From: Planctomycetaceae bacterium
GTDB taxonomy: Bacteria > Planctomycetota > Planctomycetia > Pirellulales > Pirellulaceae
DNA length: 64,000 nucleotides
Assembly (NCBI GenBank): GCA_020638995.1
Contig: JACKHM010000001.1
Span: 1,364,001 to 1,428,000 of the forward strand
Direction: 5' to 3'
Positions 18,016-25,084 of this stretch are shown here, in pieces. A program made the translations under genes and the position numbers. Position 1 is the stretch's first letter. Every line of letters begins with the position of its first letter. The notes under the pieces are model-generated. The model saw only the letters and a list, made by a program, of their open reading frames with translations, made no database searches and was not told the DNA's origin.

Positions 18016-18040
18016 ATGTTTCATCGGGGGGATGAAACAT
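18016..18040. repeat. 10-bp perfect inverted repeat with GGGGG loop
   Basis: ATGTTTCATC (18016-18025) and GATGAAACAT (18031-18040) are exact reverse complements around GGGGG. The hairpin starts 17 bases behind the porin stop codon and precedes the main terminator, so it may protect the 3' end of the mRNA or bind a regulator. Confidence 0.6.
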
Positions 18041-18054
18041 GAGTGAATAGACTG

Positions 18055-18096
18055 CGGCAGCACCGACTTTCTCCCAAGGTCGGTGCTGCCGTTTTT
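18055..18096 (+). terminator. Intrinsic terminator of the porin gene
   Basis: CGGCAGCACCGAC (18055-18067) pairs perfectly with GTCGGTGCTGCCG (18079-18091), extended by weak inner pairs around a CTCCC loop, and is followed by TTTTT. This is a textbook rho-independent terminator. Bases 18097-18371, up to the convergent pnp gene, hold nothing recognisable. Confidence 0.92.
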
Positions 18097-18371
18097 GTTG
18101 CGCCGACGCAAGTTCTGCCTGGGCTTCAGAGGAACAACGCAAACGTAACCAGGAACCGAAAGGTTCAAAAAATCGCTGATCGGCTTACAATTCAACGGTC
18201 ACGAAGTTTTCATATTTCGTGCGATGCACTTTGGGCTACGCACTGAAAGAGAATACGGCGTCATTAAAAGCGCCTATGAATGCGTATGATCTGTCAAAAT
18301 GATCGGATACCCATCTGCGACCATCGATCGGTCGAGCAGAGACGATCTGGCAACTGTCCACATCGACCCGC

Positions 18372-19226
18372 TCAGATGCACGAGTCGGCGTTTGTTGAGG
18401 CTTTACGTGATTCGAGTCTCGTCACAATCTCAGTCGCGATTGCGCGCAGCTTGGGCTCTGCATGCTCGGCGATGTCCACAACTTCCATCGCATCCACGGC
18501 GTCAGGAGCATCCGGCTTGGCGACGTTCGTTACCGCTGACAAGGCAAGTACTCGCATTCCGGATTCCGCAGCCGCGATGACTTCTGGCACGGTTGACATG
18601 CCAACGGCATCACCACCGATGCGGCGCATAAAACGGTACTCAGCTCGAGTTTCGTAATTCGGCCCGGTGACTGCCACATACACGCCGCGATGACAGTCGA
18701 AGTTCCGTTGACGACCAACGCGTTGGGCAACGAGTGCTAACTCACGGTCGTAAAGGTCGGATGGCTTCGTACGCAACGGACCCAACGCTGGGACCGTCAG
18801 GAACGCGTTGCGATTTCCCATCAGATCAATGTGATCATCCAGGACCATTATGTCCCCCGATCGGTATCGCGGATTTAAACCGCCGCTCGCGTTGGATACG
18901 ATCAGCAACTCACATCCCAAAGCTGCAACAACGTAAATCGGATGTGTGATTTCTGCGGAGGTGTATTGCTCGTAAAAGTGAACTCGGCCTTGCAGGGCGA
19001 TAACCGGCACGCCAGCCAATTCACCACAGACCAATTGCCCTGTGTGAGCCACTGCTGACGGCTGCTGAAAGCCAGGGAGGCTCGAATAGGAGAACGCAAT
19101 GTCGATGTCGAGATGCTTGGTAAGGCCGCCGAGTCCGGTGCCGAGCAGGATTGCGGCGCGAGGGAGCTTTGACCACTTACCTTGAACGATCCGTACGCAT
19201 TCGCTCACGGCGGCACGACTGGTCAT
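18372..19226 (-). CDS. Purine nucleoside phosphorylase, Asn-type copy
   Basis: Phosphorolysis of purine nucleosides to base and ribose-1-phosphate. The 284-residue protein follows the trimeric PNP family: AAILLGTGLGGL (phosphate loop), HTGQLVCGELAG, LQGRVHFYEQY, VSNASGGLNP, GPNYETRAEYRF with the base-binding Glu (human Glu201), VGMSTVPEVIAA and LSAVTNVAKPDA with Asn at the human Asn243 position. That Glu/Asn pair is the 6-oxopurine (inosine/guanosine) signature. GGAAGAG precedes the ATG at 19226. It lies 46 bp downstream of a paralogue on the same strand. Confidence 0.9.
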   Translation of the reverse strand: MTSRAAVSECVRIVQGKWSKLPRAAILLGTGLGGLTKHLDIDIAFSYSSLPGFQQPSAVAHTGQLVCGELAGVPVIALQGRVHFYEQYTSAEITHPIYVVAALGCELLIVSNASGGLNPRYRSGDIMVLDDHIDLMGNRNAFLTVPALGPLRTKPSDLYDRELALVAQRVGRQRNFDCHRGVYVAVTGPNYETRAEYRFMRRIGGDAVGMSTVPEVIAAAESGMRVLALSAVTNVAKPDAPDAVDAMEVVDIAEHAEPKLRAIATEIVTRLESRKASTNADSCI

Positions 19227-19272
19227 TGACTCTTCCCCCAAAGGCCGCTGTGACCTTATGCAGCGAGTTGCC

Positions 19273-20100
19273 TTACGAGACTTCGGCTGCCAAGACGCCG
19301 CGGACGAGAGTACGCAAGTTTGGTTCAGCGGCGTTCGCTGTCGCAATGATCTTTGAAACGTCCGCCGGTTCTAATGCATCAGGCAAGCACATGTCCGTGA
19401 CGATCGAAAAACCAACAACTCGCATTCCGCAATGCACTGCGACGATCACCTCCGGTACCGTCGACATGCCAACGGTGTCCGCACCGATCGTCCGCAAAAA
19501 ACGATACTCGGCGCGAGTCTCTAGGTTAGGTCCTGCAACCGCTACGAAAACACCCTTGTGCGCCACGATGTCTTCCCTGCGGGCAACCTCCAGTGCCTTG
19601 TCGACTAACTTACGGTCGTAGGGCTCGCACATGTCCGGAAATCTCGGTCCCAGGCGGTCGTCGTTAATCCCAATCAGCGGATTATCGCCCATCAGATTAA
19701 TATGGTCTTCGATGACGACGATATCGCCATTGCTGAAGTACGGGTTCAAGCCGCCGCAAGCATTCGAGACAACAAGTAAATCAGCTCCCAACGCTTTCAT
19801 TACTCTGACGGGCAACGTGATTTGCTTCAGCGGGTAACCCTCGTACATATGGAAGCGGCCTTCCATCGCCATCACCGGCAAGCCATTCAAAGTGCCGCAG
19901 ACGAGTCGCCCTCGATGGCTGATCGCGGTCGAGCGAGGAAAATTCGGAATATCTTGGTAATCAAATGAGGCTTCCTCGTGAATCTCCTCGACCAATCCGC
20001 CCAATCCGGTCCCAAGGATAATTCCAGCCCGAGGCGACTTGCCCCACTTGGCCTTGATTACGGCAAGGGCTTCTTCGATTTGGCCGTAAAGCTCTAACAT
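19273..20100 (-). CDS. Purine nucleoside phosphorylase, Asp-type copy
   Basis: Second trimeric PNP-family protein, 275 residues, clearly paralogous to the neighbour: GIILGTGLGGLVEE, HRGRLVCGTLNG, MEGRFHMYEGY, VSNACGGLNP, GPNLETRAEYRF, VGMSTVPEVIVA. At the human Asn243 position it has Asp (FSIVTDMCLPDA). Asp there is found in methylthioadenosine phosphorylases and, in the human enzyme, an Asn-to-Asp change is known to admit adenosine, so altered base preference is inferred. The base-binding Glu is retained, unlike in true MTA phosphorylases, so mixed specificity is also possible. It is the upstream gene of the pair and is divergent from rpmI. Confidence 0.88.
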   Translation of the reverse strand: MLELYGQIEEALAVIKAKWGKSPRAGIILGTGLGGLVEEIHEEASFDYQDIPNFPRSTAISHRGRLVCGTLNGLPVMAMEGRFHMYEGYPLKQITLPVRVMKALGADLLVVSNACGGLNPYFSNGDIVVIEDHINLMGDNPLIGINDDRLGPRFPDMCEPYDRKLVDKALEVARREDIVAHKGVFVAVAGPNLETRAEYRFLRTIGADTVGMSTVPEVIVAVHCGMRVVGFSIVTDMCLPDALEPADVSKIIATANAAEPNLRTLVRGVLAAEVS

Positions 20101-20342
20101 GTCAACGAATTCCTTACAATTCTGAGAACTTCACTTCGATCACAACTGATCCAAGTCGGGAGCTAAAGTGTCCGGAAAGGGTAATGCTGGCACCGGCATG
20201 CCGCAAGTATCTTGGCCGCGGCAGGCCGGAGAACATAGCGATTCGGTGAATTCCCCCTTTCGCTACGCCTCACCAGCCTCTAAAATTCGAGGCTTCCAAC
20301 TATTCGAGCGATGGCATATTGCCGCGAGTCAAGGGTGTTCCC

Positions 20343-20546
20343 ATGCCAAAGATGAAGACGCATAAAGGTACGAAAAAGCGATTTCGCCTCACTGCCACGG
20401 GCAAGGCGAAGCATCGTAAGGCGGGCACAAGTCACTTGGCTTTCCGTATTTCGAGCAAGCGTCGTCGAAATCTTCGCGGCACTGGCGTGCTGGCAAATCC
20501 GATGGAGAAGAACATCACCATCGCCTTGAATGGACACAGCTATTGA
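20343..20546 (+). CDS. rpmI: Ribosomal protein L35
   Basis: Large-subunit ribosomal protein of 67 residues. It begins MPKMKTHKGTKKRFRLTATGK and is strongly basic, with the family's RRRNLR segment. AAGGGT precedes the ATG at 20343; the longer open frame from 20319 is rejected because L35 starts at this Met. It is the first gene of rpmI-rplT-pheS-pheT; infC, which often precedes rpmI, is not here. The 242 bases upstream, divergent from the PNP gene, must hold the operon promoter, but no clear hexamer pair was seen. Confidence 0.95.
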   Translation: MPKMKTHKGTKKRFRLTATGKAKHRKAGTSHLAFRISSKRRRNLRGTGVLANPMEKNITIALNGHSY

Positions 20547-20584
20547 CGTTTGAGGAGATCCTCCGGCACGAGGGCAACCAAACG

Positions 20585-20600
20585 CTTCCGCCGACGGAAG
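20585..20600 (+). promoter_or_regulatory. Hairpin between rpmI and rplT
   Basis: CTTCCG (20585-20590) and CGGAAG (20595-20600) pair around CCGA, 34 bases before the rplT ATG. Leader structures next to rplT are known targets of L20 autoregulation in other bacteria, so this is a candidate; similarity to those structures was not established. Confidence 0.3.
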
Positions 20601-20634
20601 GGCCTGGTCGTGCGAACATTACTGGATTGGACCG

Positions 20635-20997
20635 ATGCGGACAACCAAAGGTGCGGCTCGCACCAAAGCCAAAAAGCGATTATTCAAGAAGGTTAAGGGA
20701 TACACAGGCGGACGCGGCAGGCTGCTGCGAAGCGCCAAAGAGACGCTGATTCGCGCAGAGGCATATGCTTTCCGAGATCGCCGCGTCCGTAAGCGTGAAT
20801 TCCGCCGACTTTGGATCACTCGCTTGAGTGCTGCCGCCGCTGAACATGGTCTCCGCTACAGCCAGTTGATTCACGGGCTCAACAAAGCCGGCATCGAACT
20901 CGATCGAAAGGTCTTGTCCGAATTGGCGATCAATGATCCGGCGGGTTTTGCTACGATCGTCGAGCAGGCGAAAGCCGCTTTAGGCCAACCGGCCTAG
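20635..20997 (+). CDS. rplT: Ribosomal protein L20
   Basis: Large-subunit assembly protein of 120 residues, normal length. The basic N-terminal arm is followed by KVKGYTGGRGRLLRSAKE, AYAFRDRRVRKREFRRLWI, RYSQLIHGLNKAGIELDRKVL and LAINDPAGFATIV, all characteristic of L20. The first residues (MRTTKGAARTKAKKRLF) differ from the usual MARVKRG start. It is expected to be co-transcribed with rpmI (88 bp upstream) and pheS. Confidence 0.95.
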   Translation: MRTTKGAARTKAKKRLFKKVKGYTGGRGRLLRSAKETLIRAEAYAFRDRRVRKREFRRLWITRLSAAAAEHGLRYSQLIHGLNKAGIELDRKVLSELAINDPAGFATIVEQAKAALGQPA

Positions 20998-21110
20998 TGG
21001 GCTGTTGAAGTGCCCTGCCCAACTCGTCGAGAAATCCCCAGTCCGAATGACCAATGACCAGTTCGGCTGGGCTATTGGACATAGGTCATTTGGGTTCTGT
21101 CATTTTTTCC

Positions 21111-22136
21111 ATGGCGCTTGCAGACTTTATTCAGCAACTCGATGAACTCGCGGCGGAAGCCGTGACAGCTTTCGACGGCGCGAGCAATGCGGATGAACTG
21201 GAAGCTGCTCGCGTCGAGTTTGTCGGCGCCAAGAGCGGTCGGCTCAAGGCTGCACAAAAGGGAATGGGCTCGGTCGACAAGGACGATCGCAAAGCTGCGG
21301 GCATTCAGCTGAATGATGTCAAGACAAAGGTCGAAGCTGCGCTACAAGCGGCCACCGAACGATTGGCGGCTGGAAGAAGCAGCGGTAAGAAGCAGTCGAC
21401 AGAAATCTTTGATCCGACACTTCCCGGCAAGCGACCACGACTCGGCCACCTGCATCCGATTACGCAAACCATCGAAGAGCTGAAAGATATCATGGGGCGG
21501 CTCGGGTTTTCTGTCGCCGAAGGGCCGGAGATCGAAGACGAACGCCACAACTTCGAGGCATTGAACATTCCATCGGATCATCCGGCCCGCGACCCACTCG
21601 AAAACTTTTACATCGCTGCCGCCGAGAAGTCCCAGGGCAAGCCGTTATTGCTGCGAAGTCAAACTAGCACCGTTCAAATCCGCGTCATGGAAAAGACGCC
21701 GCCCCCCGTGCGAATTATCTCGCTTGGTCGAGTCTATCGCCCAGACACGGCTGACGCGACGCACTATCCCATGTTCCATCAAATGGAAGGCTTGCTGATC
21801 GACCGGCAGGTCACGATGGCAGATTTGAAAAGCGTTTTGCGGTTGTTCGCAACGAGTTATCTCGGACATGACGTCCATATTCGCTTTCGCCCTTCGTTCT
21901 TTCCGTTTACCGAACCGAGTGTCGAAGCCGACATGAGTTGGGGAGACGATTGGATTGAATTTGGCGGTGCTGGAATGGTCGATCCTAACGTCCTCCGCGC
22001 GGTCGGCTATGATCCCGAGGAGGTTACGGGATTTGCCTTCGGACTTGGCATCGAGCGACTTTGTATGCGGCGCCACGGTGTGACCGATATCCGGGAATTC
22101 TACAAGAACGATGTCCGATTCTTACATCAGTTTTAA
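21111..22136 (+). CDS. pheS: Phenylalanyl-tRNA synthetase alpha subunit
   Basis: Catalytic alpha subunit of the alpha2-beta2 PheRS, 341 residues. The N-terminal coiled coil (about 1-95) precedes the class II core: HPITQTIEEL, FYIAAAEKS, LLLRSQTSTVQIRVM, motif 2 GRVYRPDTADATHYPMFHQ, FRPSFFPFTEPS and motif 3 GFAFGLGIERLCM, ending DVRFLHQF as is typical. The ATG at 21111 gives the standard N-terminus; the frame upstream to 21054 is not family-like. In the 113-base gap after rplT, GAATGACCAATGACC and a later GGTCATT form a loose inverted repeat. Confidence 0.95.
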   Translation: MALADFIQQLDELAAEAVTAFDGASNADELEAARVEFVGAKSGRLKAAQKGMGSVDKDDRKAAGIQLNDVKTKVEAALQAATERLAAGRSSGKKQSTEIFDPTLPGKRPRLGHLHPITQTIEELKDIMGRLGFSVAEGPEIEDERHNFEALNIPSDHPARDPLENFYIAAAEKSQGKPLLLRSQTSTVQIRVMEKTPPPVRIISLGRVYRPDTADATHYPMFHQMEGLLIDRQVTMADLKSVLRLFATSYLGHDVHIRFRPSFFPFTEPSVEADMSWGDDWIEFGGAGMVDPNVLRAVGYDPEEVTGFAFGLGIERLCMRRHGVTDIREFYKNDVRFLHQF

Positions 22137-22137
22137 G

Positions 22138-22202
22138 CGATTTCAGATTTGCGATTTCGGATATCGAGGTTACGCAATTCGCAAAGCTGAAATCTGAAAT
22201 CG
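22138..22202. repeat. 13-bp perfect inverted repeat in the pheS-pheT gap
   Basis: CGATTTCAGATTT (22138-22150) is the exact reverse complement of AAATCTGAAATCG (22190-22202). TTTGCGA (22148-22154) can also pair with TCGCAAA (22179-22185), and GATTTC units repeat within. It fills almost the whole gap between the two subunit genes and could stabilise or pause the transcript. Confidence 0.75.
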
Positions 22203-22211
22203 AAAGTCCCT

Positions 22212-24227
22212 ATGATCGTCTCCTGGAATTGGCTCAACGACTATGTCGCTTTGGACGTCGAGCCGGCTGAAGTCGAGCAGCGATTGATGATGGCGGGTCT
22301 CAATCATGAAAGCACCGAGTCCGTTGACGATGACTTGGCGATCGATCTGGAGATTACCAGTAACCGCCCCGATTGCCTTGGTCACATCGGTGTTGCGCGT
22401 GAAGCGTCAGTGTTGTTTGGAACTCCACTGACGATCCCTGATCCGACCCCTCAGGAAACCACGACTACTGTTGCCGATTTGGTCAAAGTGCGGGTCGACT
22501 GCCCAGAACTTTGTTATCGCTATACGGCCCGTGTGATCCGAGGTGTCAAGGTTGGTCCAAGTCCTGCTTGGCTAGTGAACCGTTTGAAGACGATCGGCAT
22601 TGCGTCGATCAACAATGTCGTCGACGTCTCGAACTATGTGCTGATGGAGTGTGGTCAGCCACTCCACGCGTTCGACCTTGCAAAGCTTGGCGGTCCGGAG
22701 ATCATCGTCCGCGAGGCGAACAACGGTGAAGAGTTTCTGGCAATCGATCACAAGACGTACACGCTCGAACCTGGGATGTGCGTGATTGCCGACTCGTCGC
22801 GAGCGGTCGCGCTTGGAGGAGTTATGGGCGGAGCCGAATCGGAGGTTTCCGATGCCACGGTCGACCTGTTGATCGAGTCGGCCGAGTTTGCTCCGGTGTC
22901 GATTCGGGGGACGGCGCGAAAGCTGAACCTATACAGCCCTTCGTCTTATCGATTCGAACGGGGACTCGATCCGGATGGAGTCGATTGGGCTAGCCGCCGT
23001 TGTTGCGAATTGATCCTCGAACTTGCGGGCGGTGAACTAGCCGAAGGAGTCGTCGATGTTGGCCGCGAGCGTCTAACGCGAGAACCGGTTACATTGCGGC
23101 TGCCTCAGGTGAAACGAGTCCTCGGGATTGACGTCTCCAGTGAGGAGGTACAGCGCATTTTGACCGCGCTGGGCTGTGACCGAGTTCGCGCCGACCAAGA
23201 TCAAATCGAAGTCATCGCTCCTGCCTGGCGACGAGATCTGACACGGGAGATCGACCTGATCGAAGAAGTTGCGAGAATTCACGGCTACGATAAGATCCCC
23301 GAAGATGCAGCAGTGCCGATGTGCCCGTCCCATCGTTCGAATGCTGATCGCGTTCAAGGCAAGGTGCGACAAGCGTTGACCGCCGCGGGCTTCGACGAAG
23401 CGCTCACCGCCAGCGTCGTGAGCGAAGCCTGGACTAAGGCATTCAGTCCGTGGACCGACGCAAAGCCGCTGAAGAGTTACACGCCCACGCTTAAGGGGGC
23501 GGACCGGTTGCGATTAAGCCTGATCCCCAGCCTGCTTGACGTTCGCCGCATGAACGAATCGGTTTCGAATCCAATCATCGAGTTGTTCGAGACCGCAAGG
23601 ATTTATCTGCCAAGCAGCGACGAGCTTCCGGTCGAACAACCGACGTTGGGAATTATCAGCGGCGGCAACTACTCGGCGCTCAAGGGTGTCGTCGAGGGAC
23701 TCGTGGCCGCACTAGATCCCGCCGCAGTCATTGAAGTGCGAGAAACGAGCCAACCTTTGTTCGACACCGATCATAGTTGTGAACTGCGAGTGAACGGCGA
23801 ACGATTGGGCGTGCTCGGCGAACTGACGTCCGCGGCACTGAAATCGTTCAAGCTTCGCTCGCCAACAACGGTTGCGGAGTTGAGCATGTTCGCATTAGAA
23901 GCAATCGCGAACCTGATTCCACAATATTCACCGCAAAGTGCTTTTCCCGCCATGTCTCGCGACTTGAACTTGATCGTCGACGAAACACTTCGCTGGGCGG
24001 ACTTGGCAACGACGGTTCGAGCATCGGGCGGTCAGCTACTTGAAGAAGTCGCCTATCAGGACGTTTACCGGGATACGCAGCGTGATGGTGCCGGAAAGAA
24101 GCGTTTGTTGTTTTCAATTACACTCCGCTCGTCCGAAGCAACCTTAACGAATGAGCAAGCGGACGAGATCCGCGACTCGATCGTCGCCGCCTGCGGCGAA
24201 CAACACGCGGCGAAACTGCTGGCGTGA
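22212..24227 (+). CDS. pheT: Phenylalanyl-tRNA synthetase beta subunit lacking the tRNA-binding (EMAP-II/OB) domain
   Basis: Beta subunit of PheRS, 671 residues, against about 790 for the Escherichia coli form. The start MIVSWNWLNDYV, AEVEQRLMMAGL runs straight into DLAIDLEITSNRPDCLGHIGVARE, so the roughly 100-residue OB-fold tRNA-binding domain usually inserted here is missing. B3/B4 editing-domain blocks (SINNVVDVSNYVLMECGQPLHAFD, GGVMGGAESEV), the B5 domain, the catalytic-like core (LIEEVARIHGYDKIP) and the C-terminal FDX-ACB anticodon-binding domain (about 580-671, FPAMSRDLNLIVDE) are present. Last gene of the operon. Confidence 0.95.
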   Translation: MIVSWNWLNDYVALDVEPAEVEQRLMMAGLNHESTESVDDDLAIDLEITSNRPDCLGHIGVAREASVLFGTPLTIPDPTPQETTTTVADLVKVRVDCPELCYRYTARVIRGVKVGPSPAWLVNRLKTIGIASINNVVDVSNYVLMECGQPLHAFDLAKLGGPEIIVREANNGEEFLAIDHKTYTLEPGMCVIADSSRAVALGGVMGGAESEVSDATVDLLIESAEFAPVSIRGTARKLNLYSPSSYRFERGLDPDGVDWASRRCCELILELAGGELAEGVVDVGRERLTREPVTLRLPQVKRVLGIDVSSEEVQRILTALGCDRVRADQDQIEVIAPAWRRDLTREIDLIEEVARIHGYDKIPEDAAVPMCPSHRSNADRVQGKVRQALTAAGFDEALTASVVSEAWTKAFSPWTDAKPLKSYTPTLKGADRLRLSLIPSLLDVRRMNESVSNPIIELFETARIYLPSSDELPVEQPTLGIISGGNYSALKGVVEGLVAALDPAAVIEVRETSQPLFDTDHSCELRVNGERLGVLGELTSAALKSFKLRSPTTVAELSMFALEAIANLIPQYSPQSAFPAMSRDLNLIVDETLRWADLATTVRASGGQLLEEVAYQDVYRDTQRDGAGKKRLLFSITLRSSEATLTNEQADEIRDSIVAACGEQHAAKLLA

Positions 24228-24261
24228 AGCTATGAATGCGCCGCGAAAGTTCTATTGAATT

Positions 24262-24291
24262 TGGGAGTTAGGCTTAGCCAACCAACTCCCA
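24262..24291 (+). terminator. Hairpin behind pheT
   Basis: TGGGAGTT (24262-24269) pairs with AACTCCCA (24284-24291), and GGC/GCC can pair within the loop. It lies 34 bases after the pheT stop. There is no T-run, so termination efficiency is uncertain. Confidence 0.5.
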
Positions 24292-24364
24292 GGGATCGTC
24301 TGGCAAATGGATCCCGCTCACCAAATTGCCTCACCCAGCTTTTCTCCGGTGACGCGCGAAGCTA

Positions 24365-24540
24365 TTGCTTTGACGATAACTCTTGTATAATGCCCCGCGG
24401 TTGGGTATGTGCTCAACCGAGTTGGAAGAATCTAGATTGTTACGCCTCGCTTGCTCCTTCCCGGTCCCGCTTTGAGAACTTCACAGCTCACAGGATCGAA
24501 CGCTGGCTCGCTCCAGCGTCGGTAGCTCACCGAGGGCTAC
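24365..24540 (+). promoter_or_regulatory. Promoter-like box and structured leader of the RRM gene
   Basis: A perfect TATAAT lies at 24386-24391, with TTGCTT at 24365 (15-base spacing, short) as a possible -35. Transcription from it would give a leader of more than 200 bases. Within it, CGGTTG/CAACCG (24398-24403, 24414-24419), ACGCTGG/CCAGCGT (24500-24506, 24513-24519) and TCGGT/ACCGA (24519-24523, 24529-24533) form successive hairpins. Long structured leaders are known on cold-inducible RNA-binding protein genes; regulation here is inferred. Apart from these, 24292-24624 holds nothing recognisable. Confidence 0.5.
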
Positions 24541-24624
24541 ATCAACCGCGATCTTCCGTCGAGCCGCGCGAGCGGATATGAGTTTTGTTTTTGGGAGTGA
24601 GCCATCGAGGCTCTGGGAACGGCA

Positions 24625-24930
24625 ATGAGTAAGAAACTGTACGTGGGTAACTTAGCTTTCGCAACGACATCTGACGAGCTCCGAGACGCTTTCGGCGAAT
24701 TCGGCACCGTCACCTCGGCGACGGTAATCACCGATCGCGAGACAGGTCGATCGCGAGGCTTTGGCTTCGTCGAGATGGAGAGCGGCGCGGAACAAGCCAT
24801 TGAAGCCATGAATGGCAAAGAGCTTGGTGGCAGAACGCTGAACGTCAACGAAGCGCGCCCGCGTGAAGATCGTCGCGGTGGCGGCGGTGGTGGCTACGGC
24901 GGAGGTGGTGGCGGGCGAGGCCGCTACTAG
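24625..24930 (+). CDS. RRM-type glycine-rich RNA-binding protein
   Basis: Single RNA-recognition-motif protein of 101 residues, similar in layout to cyanobacterial Rbp and plant glycine-rich RNA-binding proteins. RNP2 is KLYVGNLAF (4-12) and RNP1 is RGFGFVEM (about 44-51), with the aromatic residues that stack on RNA. After the RRM (1-80) an Arg-flanked glycine tail (GGGGGGYGGGGGGRGRY) completes it. It probably acts as an RNA chaperone in the cytoplasm. A long structured leader precedes it and a 14-bp hairpin terminator follows. Confidence 0.95.
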   Translation: MSKKLYVGNLAFATTSDELRDAFGEFGTVTSATVITDRETGRSRGFGFVEMESGAEQAIEAMNGKELGGRTLNVNEARPREDRRGGGGGGYGGGGGGRGRY

Positions 24931-24995
24931 TCAGACAATGGCGAAGCATCTGTGAATGACACATAGAGCTCTCGCCAAAACCTGTTGAAATTGTG

Positions 24996-25040
24996 AACAA
25001 GACGCGAGTTAGCTGGTGCCACTCGCGTCTTGTTGTGTTT
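24996..25040 (+). terminator. Terminator hairpin behind the RRM gene
   Basis: AACAAGACGCGAGT (24996-25009) pairs perfectly with ACTCGCGTCTTGTT (25021-25034) around an 11-base loop, followed by GTGTTT. The A-rich 5' arm and T-rich 3' end suit an intrinsic terminator between this gene and the next one on the same strand. Confidence 0.8.
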
Positions 25041-25084
25041 AAGCTGAAGCGTTCATTTAGACCATTCGATTCAGGAGAAGCTCC

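Noticed and set aside
17049..18017. 322-codon minus-strand open frame antisense to the porin
   Set aside because: No signal peptide, motif or ribosome-binding site; the plus strand has a strong RBS, signal peptide and terminator.
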